Source: JALZBN01 sp035525375
Lineage (GTDB): Bacteria; Actinomycetota; Acidimicrobiia; Acidimicrobiales; AC-14
Direction of reading: 5' to 3'
DNA length: 64,000 bases
NCBI GenBank assembly: GCA_035525375.1
Contig: DATLEI010000027.1
Span: 1-64,000, forward strand
In this document: in pieces, positions 24,123 to 33,230 of the stretch
Layout of the letters: each line of letters begins with the position of its first letter
Numbering within the stretch: position 1 is the stretch's first letter
Notes under the pieces: model-generated
Databases searched by the model: none
Seen by the model: the letters and a program-made list of their open reading frames with translations, nothing else
What the model was told of the DNA's origin: nothing
Program-made: the position numbers and the translations under genes

Positions 24123-25373
24123 ATGGACTCCTTCCGTGCTCCGCCGGGCACCCATGACGTCTTGCCGCCGGAGTCGGAGCGCTGGAAGCGGCTTGTGGGC
24201 ATGTTCGCGCGCACCGTCACGTGCGCTGGGTACGGCTTGGTCGTCAGCCCGATGTACGAGGACGTGAGCGTTTTCGAGCGGGTTGGGGAGGGCACCGACG
24301 TCGTCCGCAAGGAGATGTACGACTTCGAGGACAAGGGGGGGCGCCGGATCGCCCTGCGTCCGGAGGGCACTGCGTCGGTGGTGCGCGCCTACGTGCAGCA
24401 CCGGCCGACGGTGCCCTTCAAGGCGTGGTACGCCGCGCCGAGCTTTCGCTACGAGCGACCCCAGGCTGGCCGTTACCGCCAACACCACCAGCTCGGCGTG
24501 GAGGCCCTCGGTACCGATGACCCCGACCTCGACGTAGAAATCGTCGCGTTGGCGTGGTCGTTCGTCGGTCAGCTAGGACTCACTCAGGTGACCCTCCTGC
24601 TGAACTCTCTCGGCGACGCCGTGTGCCGGCCCGGCTACTTGGACACACTCCGGTCCTATCTCGAAGACCACAACGGTGAACTCTGCGACGAGCACCGCAC
24701 TCGGGCCCCCGAGAATCCGCTGCGGGTCCTCGATTGCAAGAAGGACCCTTGTCGCGCCGCCACCGCGGCCGCGCCGCAACTGGTCGACCACCTGTGCGAC
24801 GAGTGCCGGCAACACTTCGAGTCGGCCCAGTCCGGATTGAAGACGCTCGGTGTGCCCTTTCACATCGAGCCTCGCCTGGTGCGAGGGCTCGACTACTACA
24901 CCCGCACCACATTTGAGCTGCAGGCCGAAGCGCTCGACACGGCGCAGAACGGCGTGGGTGGCGGGGGTCGGTACGACGGCCTAGCCGAGTCACTCGGGGG
25001 CCCCGCCACACCCGGAATCGGATTTGGTTTCGGAATTGAGCGGCTCCTTCTCGCGTGCGATGGCGAGGGCGTCTTCCCCGCGCCCGAGCGAACTGTCGAT
25101 GTATGGGTCATCGACACGACAGGTGGCGATCCCGCGCTGACGATCACCCACGAGCTGCGGGGTCACGGCATCCGCACGGATCGGTCCTTCGGCGCCCGAT
25201 CGATGAAGGCCCAGTTCAAGTCGGCTGACCGTTCGGGCGCGCGCGTCGCGGTCGTCATCGGGGAGCGGGAAGCCTCCGAGGGCACTGTGACCGTACGCGA
25301 CCTCGGGTCGGGCGAGCAGACGGTCGTAGTCCGCGACGGCCTGGTCGATTGCCTCAACAGGATGCTCGAATGA
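24123..25373 (+). CDS. hisS: Histidyl-tRNA synthetase
   Basis: Class II synthetase charging tRNA-His. The 416-residue protein shows motif 2 (FRYERPQAGRYRQHHQ), the histidine-specific phrases LRPEGT and GLDYYTRTTFE, motif 3 with GIGFGFGIERLL and a C-terminal anticodon-binding domain. ATG 24123 begins MDSFRAPPGTHDVLP, the usual start of the family. The stop overlaps aspS (ATGA). Confidence 0.97.
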   Translation: MDSFRAPPGTHDVLPPESERWKRLVGMFARTVTCAGYGLVVSPMYEDVSVFERVGEGTDVVRKEMYDFEDKGGRRIALRPEGTASVVRAYVQHRPTVPFKAWYAAPSFRYERPQAGRYRQHHQLGVEALGTDDPDLDVEIVALAWSFVGQLGLTQVTLLLNSLGDAVCRPGYLDTLRSYLEDHNGELCDEHRTRAPENPLRVLDCKKDPCRAATAAAPQLVDHLCDECRQHFESAQSGLKTLGVPFHIEPRLVRGLDYYTRTTFELQAEALDTAQNGVGGGGRYDGLAESLGGPATPGIGFGFGIERLLLACDGEGVFPAPERTVDVWVIDTTGGDPALTITHELRGHGIRTDRSFGARSMKAQFKSADRSGARVAVVIGEREASEGTVTVRDLGSGEQTVVVRDGLVDCLNRMLE

Positions 25374-27094
25374 CGATGCGAACGCACCACTGCGGCGAAT
25401 TGCGGGCCGAGGATACCGGGGCACAGGTCACCCTGTGTGGCTGGGTCGACCGCCGGCGCGAGCAAGGCAAGCACCTGGCGTTCGTCGACCTCCGGGACCA
25501 CACCGGCGTGATCCAGTGCGTCGTTGATGATGCCCATGATCTGCGCTCGGAGTACGTCGTGCGGGTGACAGGCACGGTGCGGGTCCGGCCTGCGGGCACC
25601 GCCAACCCGGGTCTCGCGACTGGCGAGGTGGAGATCGGCGATTGCGAGGTGGAGGTGCTCTCCGTTGCCGAGCCGCCGCCATTCCCGATCACCGACCGCA
25701 TCGAAGCCGACGAAGCCGTGCGCCTTCGCCATCGCTATCTCGACCTGCGCCGACCGGTGATGCAGGCGCATTTACGCCGACGCGCCGCGATCAGTTCCGC
25801 GCTTCGGCGGTCCATGGACGAGCAGGGCTTCGTCGAGGTCGAGACGCCGCTATTGATCGCGTCGACTCCCGAGGGGGCGCGGGACTTCGTGGTCCCGTCT
25901 CGGCTCCAGCCCGGCAGCTTCTACGCACTGCCCCAGAGTCCTCAGCTGTTCAAACAGCTCCTCATGGTGGGAGGAATTGATCGCTACTACCAGGTCGCAC
26001 GCTGCCTGCGCGACGAAGACCTGCGCGCCGACCGCCAGTTCGAATTCACCCAACTCGACATCGAGGCCTCCTTCGTCGACGCCGATGACGTGATCGGCTT
26101 CGTCACCGAGGCGGTGCGCGCCGGAGTGCGAGCGGCGGTTGGAGAAGAGATAGCCGACGTCCCGCACATGACGTGGCATGACGCCCAGGAACGCTTTGGC
26201 ACCGACAAGCCCGATACCCGTTTCGGCATGGAACTCGTCGACCTCACGAACGTCTTCAGCACCACGGACTTTCGCGCCTTCCAACCTCCGGCGGCGGTCA
26301 AGGGCATTCGCGTGCCGGGCGAGGGCGACGCCACCCGGGCGCGGCTCGACCGGCTCACCGACAACGCCAAGAACGCCGGCGCGGCCGGGCTGGTGTGGGT
26401 GCGGGTCGGAACAGACGGTTCGCTTGACTCGCCGGTGGCCAAGTTCATTTCCGAGGATGAGCGGGCTGCGCTGGTGAAGACGCTCGATGCCGAGGCGGGC
26501 GACCTTCTCCTCCTCGTTGCCGGCGACCGGTCAGTCGCCAACCGCACTTTGGGCATGTTGCGCCTCGAGCTGGGCCGTCCGCCGGTCGACGAGGGTGGCA
26601 GAAGGCTCCTTTGGGTCACGGACTTTCCGCTGTTCGAAGGGGTCGATGGCGAGGGGAACCCGACCCCAGCCCACCACCCCTTCACCATGCCCCATCCCGA
26701 CGACATCGACCTCCTCGAGACTGAGCCCCTCGCGGTGCGATCCCAGGCCTATGACCTCGTCCTCAACGGGTGGGAGCTGGGCTCGGGCAGTGTGCGTATC
26801 CACCGCTCCGATATCCAGCAGCGCATCCTCGCGTTCCTCGGGATCGGGGCCGAGCAGGCGCAGGCCCGATTCGGGTTTCTGCTCGATGCCTTCCGCCACG
26901 GCGCGCCACCTCATGCCGGCTTCGCGCTCGGCATCGACCGCCTGGTCGCGATTCTTGCCGGCGAGGAGAACATCCGGGAGGTCATCGCCTTCCCGAAGAC
27001 ACAGTCGGGTGGCGACCCGCTGACCGGCGCGCCCACGCCGCTCGACCCCCGCCAAGTAAAGGAGCTGGGCCTGCGCGTGCCGCCTCGCGACTAG
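25370..27094 (+). CDS. aspS: Aspartyl-tRNA synthetase
   Basis: A 574-residue bacterial-type class II synthetase with an N-terminal OB-fold (VTLCGWVDRRREQGKHLAFVDLRD), catalytic domain motif 2 (RCLRDEDLRADRQFEFTQLD), the bacterial GAD insertion in the middle and motif 3 (FALGIDRLVAIL) near the end. ATG 25370 overlaps the hisS stop; ATG 25376 two codons later is an alternative. Whether it also charges tRNA-Asn cannot be settled from this window. Confidence 0.96.
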   Translation: MTMRTHHCGELRAEDTGAQVTLCGWVDRRREQGKHLAFVDLRDHTGVIQCVVDDAHDLRSEYVVRVTGTVRVRPAGTANPGLATGEVEIGDCEVEVLSVAEPPPFPITDRIEADEAVRLRHRYLDLRRPVMQAHLRRRAAISSALRRSMDEQGFVEVETPLLIASTPEGARDFVVPSRLQPGSFYALPQSPQLFKQLLMVGGIDRYYQVARCLRDEDLRADRQFEFTQLDIEASFVDADDVIGFVTEAVRAGVRAAVGEEIADVPHMTWHDAQERFGTDKPDTRFGMELVDLTNVFSTTDFRAFQPPAAVKGIRVPGEGDATRARLDRLTDNAKNAGAAGLVWVRVGTDGSLDSPVAKFISEDERAALVKTLDAEAGDLLLLVAGDRSVANRTLGMLRLELGRPPVDEGGRRLLWVTDFPLFEGVDGEGNPTPAHHPFTMPHPDDIDLLETEPLAVRSQAYDLVLNGWELGSGSVRIHRSDIQQRILAFLGIGAEQAQARFGFLLDAFRHGAPPHAGFALGIDRLVAILAGEENIREVIAFPKTQSGGDPLTGAPTPLDPRQVKELGLRVPPRD

Positions 27095-27119
27095 GTCCGG
27101 CGCGGCCCTGTTGCCCGGG

Positions 27120-27125
27120 TACCGT
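27120..27125 (+). promoter_or_regulatory. -10 box of rarA
   Basis: TACCGT ends 5 bases before GTG 27131. The TTG at 27125 that would lengthen the frame overlaps this box, which favours the GTG start. Confidence 0.45.
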
Positions 27126-27130
27126 TGGGC

Positions 27131-28456
27131 GTGTCGTCCGACGGAAACGATCTGTTCGGTCACGCCCTTCAGGAGCGCTTGGCGCGCCAGGCCCCACTTC
27201 CCGCCCGCCTCCGGCCCAAGGCGCTCGACGACATGGTCGGCCAGCAGCACTTGCTCGGGGCGGGCAAGCCGTTGCGCACCCTCATCGAGGCCGACCGCCT
27301 GTCGTCAGTCATCCTTTGGGGGCCACCCGGCACGGGCAAGACCACCCTCGCTCGCCTGATTGCAGAGACGACGGCCAAAGCTTTCGAGACGCTCTCGGCG
27401 GTGAGTGCCGGCGTCAAGGACGTCCGAGAGGTCGTCGAGCGGGCCCGCCGCCGGCTGGGCGAAACCGGGCAAGGCACGATTCTCTTCCTCGACGAGGTTC
27501 ACCGCTTCAACAAGTCACAGCAGGATGTCCTTCTACCGTGGGTCGAAGAAGGGGTGATCGTTCTCATCGGCGCGACGACTGAGAATCCGTACTTCGAGGT
27601 GAACGCGCCGTTGCTGTCTCGCTCGAGCCTTTTTCGGCTCGAGCCCCTCGCCAAGTCCGCGACCATGGAACTCCTTCAGCGTGGACTGGCGAGCGAAGGA
27701 GCAGCCGCCGACGAGGACGCCCTTGAACACCTGGCCAACCGCTCCGACGGCGACGCCCGGGTCGCGCTCAATGGCGTCGAGGTCGCTGTGGTGCTGGCGT
27801 CGGCTCGGGAGGAAGAGCCGGCGCGCGTGACGATTGCGGACGCGGAAGCAGCCCTGAATGCGCGCGCTCTGCGGTACGAGCGCGACGAGCACTACGACGT
27901 CATCTCCGCGTTTATCAAGAGCATCCGTGGCTCGGACCCCGACGCCGGTTTGTACTGGCTGGCGCGCATGCTCGAGGCCGGGGAGGACGCCCGCTTCATC
28001 GCCCGCCGGCTCGTGATCCTCGCATCGGAGGATGTCGGAATGGCTGATCCAATGGGCATCGTGGTGGCCGACTCAGCCGCCCGCGCCGTCGAGTTCGTGG
28101 GCCTGCCCGAGGCCCAACTGAACCTGGCTCATGCCGTGATCTACCTGGCGACTGCACCGAAGTCCAACCGCGTGATCGAGGCTCTTGGCCGGGCCCAGGA
28201 CGATGTGCGCAGCCAGCCGGCCGGAACCGTTCCTGCCCACCTGCGCGACTCGTCCTACCGATCAGCTCGCAAGCTCGGACACGGCGTGAGCTACGAGTAT
28301 CCTCACAGCGATCCCCGGGGTTGGGTTCCCCAGGAGTACCGTCCAGCCGAGGTTGCCGGTCGGGTCTACTACGAGCCTTCCCAGCACGGTATGGAGCGGG
28401 AGATCAACGAGCGGATGCGACGAGCGGACGACAGCGAGAACGAGGGGTCGACGTGA
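27131..28456 (+). CDS. rarA: Replication-associated recombination protein A (AAA+ ATPase, MgsA/RarA)
   Basis: A 441-residue AAA+ ATPase related to clamp-loader subunits, acting at stalled replication forks. Walker A is WGPPGTGKTT at about residues 63-72, Walker B LFLDEVHRFNKSQQD, sensor 1 GATTENP, and the C-terminal tetramerisation region includes DVGMADP. It is followed by DUF948 with a GTGA overlap. Confidence 0.95.
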   Translation: MSSDGNDLFGHALQERLARQAPLPARLRPKALDDMVGQQHLLGAGKPLRTLIEADRLSSVILWGPPGTGKTTLARLIAETTAKAFETLSAVSAGVKDVREVVERARRRLGETGQGTILFLDEVHRFNKSQQDVLLPWVEEGVIVLIGATTENPYFEVNAPLLSRSSLFRLEPLAKSATMELLQRGLASEGAAADEDALEHLANRSDGDARVALNGVEVAVVLASAREEEPARVTIADAEAALNARALRYERDEHYDVISAFIKSIRGSDPDAGLYWLARMLEAGEDARFIARRLVILASEDVGMADPMGIVVADSAARAVEFVGLPEAQLNLAHAVIYLATAPKSNRVIEALGRAQDDVRSQPAGTVPAHLRDSSYRSARKLGHGVSYEYPHSDPRGWVPQEYRPAEVAGRVYYEPSQHGMEREINERMRRADDSENEGST

Positions 28457-28809
28457 CGGGTGAAGGAGTAGCCGCGATCGGAGCCGTTGCCATCGTCATC
28501 GTCTCCGGCGGGCTCCTGTTCACAATGGCGTCGATTATCCGCACCATGAAGGTCATGCGGCGCGTTGTCGAAGATGTGCACGACGAGACCGTGCCCTTGC
28601 TGGTCGACGTCCACAGCGGGGTTGTGCAGACCAATCAGGAGCTCAAGCGAGTGGATGGGCTGATTGATCGAGCGGAGTCGATCGGCGCGACAGTCGATTC
28701 GACTTCGAAGCTCACCTACAAGCTGCTTTCCAGCCCCGCGGTCAAGGTGATGGCGCTCGGCGCGGGCGGGACGCGGGCGTTCCGGCAGCTCCGCAGGCGC
28801 AAGGGCTGA
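28453..28809 (+). CDS. DUF948 membrane protein
   Basis: A 118-residue protein with one N-terminal transmembrane helix (AIGAVAIVIVSGGLLFTMA) and a heptad-like helical region. The pattern VPLLVDVHSGVVQTNQEL matches DUF948. Function unknown; family members lie upstream of alaS in many actinobacteria, as here. GTG 28453 overlaps the rarA stop; the longer frame upstream is within rarA. Confidence 0.85.
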   Translation: MTGEGVAAIGAVAIVIVSGGLLFTMASIIRTMKVMRRVVEDVHDETVPLLVDVHSGVVQTNQELKRVDGLIDRAESIGATVDSTSKLTYKLLSSPAVKVMALGAGGTRAFRQLRRRKG

Positions 28810-28815
28810 GTCGGG

Positions 28816-29055
28816 GTGTTCAAGCGACTTTTCTGGCTCACCTCGGGCGCGGTCATCGGCGTGGGCAGCTCGTTTTGGGTCATGCGCACGATCCGTCAGC
28901 GCATCAGCCAGTACGCGCCGGATCGCCTGGCCGACAACGTCACCACCGCGGCGCGAACCGCTCGCGACGACCTGAGGACCGCCCTTACCGAAGGACGCGA
29001 GGCGATGCGCCAGCGCGAATCCGAGCTGCGGGCCGAGCTCGAGACACCGTTCTGA
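28816..29055 (+). CDS. Small membrane protein upstream of alaS (DUF6167-like)
   Basis: A 79-residue product with an N-terminal hydrophobic segment (FWLTSGAVIGVGSSFWVM) and a charged helical tail rich in Arg and Glu. Size, topology and position between DUF948 and alaS match the small conserved protein called DUF6167 in Streptomyces; that assignment is from memory of context and is moderate. GTG 28816 follows the DUF948 stop by 6 bases. Confidence 0.65.
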   Translation: MFKRLFWLTSGAVIGVGSSFWVMRTIRQRISQYAPDRLADNVTTAARTARDDLRTALTEGREAMRQRESELRAELETPF

Positions 29056-29079
29056 GGTTCGGCCACCCGGCGCTACCGG

Positions 29080-29085
29080 TAGGCT
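29080..29085 (+). promoter_or_regulatory. -10 box of alaS
   Basis: TAGGCT ends 10 bases before ATG 29096. AAGGG at 29090-29094 almost touches the ATG, so a very short leader is likely. Confidence 0.4.
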
Positions 29086-29095
29086 GCACAAGGGC

Positions 29096-31738
29096 ATGAC
29101 CACCTCTGCCGCCGACCTGCGCCGCGCCTTCACCGACTTCTTCGTCGCGCGCGCCCACACTCTGGTTCCGTCGTCGGGGCTGATCCCACACCACCCGCTG
29201 GCGCCCCTGTTCACCAATGCTGGCATGAACCAGTTTCTGCCCTACCTCCTCGGCGAAGAGCCGCCACCTTGGCCTCGCGCCACATCGGTGCAGAAGTGTG
29301 TTCGGATTCGTGGCAAGCACGACGACATCGAGATCATTGGGCGCACGTCGCGCCACCTCACCTTCTTCGAGATGCTCGGCAATTTCAGTTTCGGCGACTA
29401 CTTCAAAGAGTCGGCAATTCCCTGGCACTGGGAACTGCTCACCGAGGTGCTGGGGATCGAAGCTGATCGCCTGTGGGTCACCGTGTACCTCGACGATGAC
29501 GAGACCGCTGAGATCTGGCGCGATGCGGTCGGTGTTCCCCCCGACCGCATCCAGCGCTTGGGCGAGGACAACTTCTGGGAGATGGCGGAGACCGGCCCGT
29601 GCGGTCCGTCGTCGGAGATCTTCTTCGACAAGGGTCCGGAACACGGCGAGGACGGCGGCCCACTGCACGGTGGTGAGGAGAGGTTCGTCGAGATTGCCAA
29701 CCTGGTCTTCCTGCAGTACGAGCGCCAGCGGGGCGGCGCGCTCGAGCCTCTCCCGCGACGCAACATCGACACCGGGTCCGGACTCGACCGAATTCTCCCC
29801 GTGATGCAGGGGGTCGACTCGGTCTTCGACACCGACGTCCTGAAGCCGGTTGTCGACGCTGCCGCTCGAGTGACCGGGCGCCGGTACGGCGACGATGAAG
29901 TCGCCGATGTTGCGCTGCGGATCCTTGCTGACCACGCCCGGTCCATGACCTTCCTCGTCTCCGACGGCGTCTTCCCGTCCAACGAAGACCGGGGCTACGT
30001 GCTGCGGCGCATCATCCGGCGCGCCGTGCGCCACGCCTTCGCCCTCGGGGTGGAACGGGAGGTATCGCCGACGCTCGTCGAGGCCACTGTTGACGTCATG
30101 GGCGACGCCTACCCCGAGCTGGTCAAGAACCGTGACTTCGTGCTCGGTGTCGTCACCCGGGAGGAAGCCAAGTTCCGTCAGACACTCCGTTCAGGGTCGG
30201 CGATCCTCGACGAGGAGCTCACAGGAGTACGCGCCGGTAACAGTTCCGGAGGGGCCGCGGGCGCTGACCGGCCCACCCTCTCCGGGAGCGTGGCGTTCCG
30301 CCTCCATGACACCTTCGGATTCCCGCTCGAACTCACCCTAGAGGTCGCCGGCGAACACGGCGTAGAGGTGGACCGCGCCGGCTTCGACGAGGAGATGGAG
30401 ACCCAACGCCGGCGCGCGCGCGCCGCGCAGGCGGGTGGGGGAGCCGAGACCGATCCGGCGCGCGCCGCTTCCTACCGCGACCTCCTGGAGCAATTCGGTC
30501 CCACGGAGTTCACCGGTTACGTCGAGTCGGAGAGCCAGGCGCGAGTAGTCGCCGTTTTGGAGCAGGCGGGCAACATTGAGATCTTCCTCGACCGCACGCC
30601 CTTCTACGCCGAGTCCGGGGGCCAGCTCGGCGATACCGGCATCGTCCACACCGACACGGGAACCGCACAGGTCGTGGACACCACCTACGCCCTTCCCGGC
30701 CTCCGCCGCCACCTGGCGGTCGTCACCCAGGGTCACATCACGACCGGCCAGGTTGCGACCGCCAGCATCGACGCCGACCGCCGCGAGGCGATCAGGCGGA
30801 ACCACACTGGCACCCACATCCTGCACTGGGCACTGCGGGAAGTGTTGGGCGAGCACGTCAAGCAGGCGGGCTCACTCGTCGCTCCTGACCGGCTCCGCTT
30901 CGACTTCAGCCATTACGGCCCGGTGACGCCCGAGGAGCTTGTCGCGGTCGAGGACGCGGCCAATGCCGAGGTGATTGCCAATCAACCGGTCAGGGCGTAC
31001 GAGACGACCCAAGAGGAGGCGTTGCGGCTCGGAGCCATCGCATTCTTCGGTGAGAAGTACGGCGATGTCGTACGCGTCGTTGAAGCCGGCCGTCGTTCGG
31101 TCGAGCTGTGCGGCGGCACCCACGTCGGCGCCCTCGGCACGATCGGCCCGATCAAGATCGTCTCTGAGGGATCGATCGGATCGAACCTACGTCGGATCGA
31201 GGCCGTCACGGGAACCGGCAGCCTCCAACGCATTCGGGAGGAGGAGCAGATCCTCGGACGCGCCGCCACCCTGTTGCGGGTGGCGCCCCCTGAGGTGCCA
31301 GAGCGAGTCGAGCATGTGCTCGGCGAGAACCGGGAACTGGCCGATCGGTTGAAGGCCCTTCGCCGCCAGCAGGCGAGCGATACCGCCAGATCTCTTGTCG
31401 GCGCCGCTACCGACGGCGTCATCGTCGCTCGGGTCGACGGCACCTCGCGCCAGGATCTCCAAGACCTCGCGGTCGCGGTACGAGACCAGCCCGACGTGCG
31501 GGCGGTCGTGCTCGGCAGCGTCCCTGAAGCAGGGGGCGTGACGCTCGTAGCTGCAGTCGCGAAGGGCAGTGGTCTGGTGGCCTCCGACCTCATCGCTGAC
31601 GCTGCTCGCACCGTTGGCGGGGGTGGCGGCAAGAGCCCCGAAATCGCCGTTGCCGGTGGACGTGACCCGAGTCGTCTCGACGAGGCCCTCGATCAGGCGC
31701 GGCGCGCCGCCAGTGCCGCGTCAGCTGACGACGCATGA
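29096..31738 (+). CDS. alaS: Alanyl-tRNA synthetase
   Basis: An 880-residue full-length enzyme with the class II catalytic core at the N-terminus (VPSSGLIP, NAGMNQF), the editing-domain zinc ligands H570 and H574 (NHTGTHILH) and C672 and H676 (ELCGGTHVG), and a C-terminal C-Ala domain ending in GGGGGKSPEIAVAGG. All editing ligands are present. The stop overlaps ruvX (ATGA), starting the conserved alaS-ruvX-mltG-aroE operon. Confidence 0.97.
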   Translation: MTTSAADLRRAFTDFFVARAHTLVPSSGLIPHHPLAPLFTNAGMNQFLPYLLGEEPPPWPRATSVQKCVRIRGKHDDIEIIGRTSRHLTFFEMLGNFSFGDYFKESAIPWHWELLTEVLGIEADRLWVTVYLDDDETAEIWRDAVGVPPDRIQRLGEDNFWEMAETGPCGPSSEIFFDKGPEHGEDGGPLHGGEERFVEIANLVFLQYERQRGGALEPLPRRNIDTGSGLDRILPVMQGVDSVFDTDVLKPVVDAAARVTGRRYGDDEVADVALRILADHARSMTFLVSDGVFPSNEDRGYVLRRIIRRAVRHAFALGVEREVSPTLVEATVDVMGDAYPELVKNRDFVLGVVTREEAKFRQTLRSGSAILDEELTGVRAGNSSGGAAGADRPTLSGSVAFRLHDTFGFPLELTLEVAGEHGVEVDRAGFDEEMETQRRRARAAQAGGGAETDPARAASYRDLLEQFGPTEFTGYVESESQARVVAVLEQAGNIEIFLDRTPFYAESGGQLGDTGIVHTDTGTAQVVDTTYALPGLRRHLAVVTQGHITTGQVATASIDADRREAIRRNHTGTHILHWALREVLGEHVKQAGSLVAPDRLRFDFSHYGPVTPEELVAVEDAANAEVIANQPVRAYETTQEEALRLGAIAFFGEKYGDVVRVVEAGRRSVELCGGTHVGALGTIGPIKIVSEGSIGSNLRRIEAVTGTGSLQRIREEEQILGRAATLLRVAPPEVPERVEHVLGENRELADRLKALRRQQASDTARSLVGAATDGVIVARVDGTSRQDLQDLAVAVRDQPDVRAVVLGSVPEAGGVTLVAAVAKGSGLVASDLIADAARTVGGGGGKSPEIAVAGGRDPSRLDEALDQARRAASAASADDA

Positions 31739-32157
31739 GAGTGGTCGGTATCGACCTCGGCACCCGCCGCATTGGTGTCGCAGTCAGCGACTCGGGCCGC
31801 ACGGTCGCCACTCCCCATACGGTCATCGACCGTTCGGGCGACGACCGCGCTGATTGGGCCGCGATCGGAGCCGTTGTGCGAAACCTCGGCGCGGAGTTGC
31901 TGGTCGTGGGTCTTCCGCTCTCGCTCGATGGATCAAGAGGCCCGGCTGCGACGCGCGCCGAAGGCGAGGCCATCGCGCTGGAGGCCGCCACCGGCATTCC
32001 CGTCGAGTTGCACGATGAGCGCCTTACGACCGTTGCCGCAACACGCGCGCCGCGCCAGCAGTCCCGAAAGGGAAAGCGGCGGATCGTCGACGACGCCGCC
32101 GCCAGTCTGATTTTGCAGTCCTGGCTCGACGTCAACGGGGTACGAAAGGTTCCATGA
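31735..32157 (+). CDS. ruvX: Putative Holliday junction resolvase / pre-16S rRNA nuclease RuvX (YqgF)
   Basis: A 140-residue RNase H-like nuclease. Motifs are VVGIDLGTRRIGVAVSD at the start, VVGLPLSLDG, HDERLTT and DDAAASLILQSWLD near the end, giving the acidic catalytic set. In E. coli YqgF matures 16S rRNA 5' ends; a resolvase role has also been proposed. It overlaps both neighbours by 4 bases. Confidence 0.95.
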   Translation: MRVVGIDLGTRRIGVAVSDSGRTVATPHTVIDRSGDDRADWAAIGAVVRNLGAELLVVGLPLSLDGSRGPAATRAEGEAIALEAATGIPVELHDERLTTVAATRAPRQQSRKGKRRIVDDAAASLILQSWLDVNGVRKVP

Positions 32158-33230
32158 GCGTGGACACCGCCTTTGACATTGAACACAACGACATGCCACC
32201 GGAGCGCTCTCGGCGCCCGCGTTGGGTGCTCGTCCTCCTCGGCATCCTCGCCGTGGCGGTCATTTTCGGGGCACTGGTCGTGTCGTGGGTGCGGGGCCAG
32301 ATCAACCCTTCCGGTCCTCCGGGCAAAGAGGTGCAGATCACGGTGACCAAGGGAATGTCGACGGATTCTCTGGCTTCCTTGCTCGAGCGCGAGGGAGTCA
32401 TCAAGAACGCGACCGTGTTCACGTACTACGCCCGTTTCAACGGCGCCGACGCCATCAAGGCCGGCGACTTCACCTTCCGCGCCAACTCCGATCTGGGTGA
32501 GGTCGTCAAGGTGCTCGATGCCGGGCCCAAGGTCGAGATCGACAGGATCACCATCCCCGAGGGCCTGACCCTGAAGGAGACCGCGGCCAAAGTGGCCACC
32601 CTTCCAGGACGTACGGCCGAGCGCTTTCTCGCCCTTGCCACCGACGGCACCATCCGGTCGCGTTATCAGCGGGCAGGCTCGAACAACCTCGAGGGTTATC
32701 TGATGCCCGAGACCTACTTCATCGATCGCAAGGACGACGAGGCCCGGATCTTGACTCGAATGGTGTCCGCGTTCGACGACACTGCCGCACAACTCGACAT
32801 CGCTGGCGGCGCGGCGAAGTTGGGTGTCACCCCCGACCAGGTCGTTGTCGTTGCCTCGCTCGTCGAACGCGAAGCCCGCGTTGACGAGGACAGAGCCAAG
32901 ATCGCCCGGGTGATCTACAACCGCCTGGCCAGGAAGATGCCGTTGCAGATCGACGCGACCGTTCAGTACGCCCTCGGCGAGCAGAAGGCTCGTCTGCTCA
33001 ACAGAGACCTGGAGATCAACTCGCCATACAACACCTACAAGGTGAGCGGGCTACCGCCAGGACCAATCGCCTCGCCCGGTCGCGAGTCGTTGGAGGCGGC
33101 CCTCAACCCCGCCGCCGGCAACTGGCTCTACTACGTGCTGGCCGACGCCAATGGCCGGCACAACTTCGCCGAGACGTCGGCGCAGTTCGAGAAGTTCAAG
33201 GCCGAGGCCAAGGCGAAGGGCCTTCTCTGA
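32154..33230 (+). CDS. mltG: Endolytic murein transglycosylase MltG (YceG-like)
   Basis: A membrane-anchored enzyme that cleaves nascent glycan strands. The 358-residue protein has an N-terminal transmembrane helix (about residues 22-44), a LysM-like segment and the YceG catalytic domain. The catalytic Glu is about residue 238 in SLVEREARVDED, followed by VIYNRLARKMPLQIDATVQYALG. The stop TGA at 33228-33230 overlaps the proposed CTG start of aroE. Confidence 0.95.
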   Translation: MSVDTAFDIEHNDMPPERSRRPRWVLVLLGILAVAVIFGALVVSWVRGQINPSGPPGKEVQITVTKGMSTDSLASLLEREGVIKNATVFTYYARFNGADAIKAGDFTFRANSDLGEVVKVLDAGPKVEIDRITIPEGLTLKETAAKVATLPGRTAERFLALATDGTIRSRYQRAGSNNLEGYLMPETYFIDRKDDEARILTRMVSAFDDTAAQLDIAGGAAKLGVTPDQVVVVASLVEREARVDEDRAKIARVIYNRLARKMPLQIDATVQYALGEQKARLLNRDLEINSPYNTYKVSGLPPGPIASPGRESLEAALNPAAGNWLYYVLADANGRHNFAETSAQFEKFKAEAKAKGLL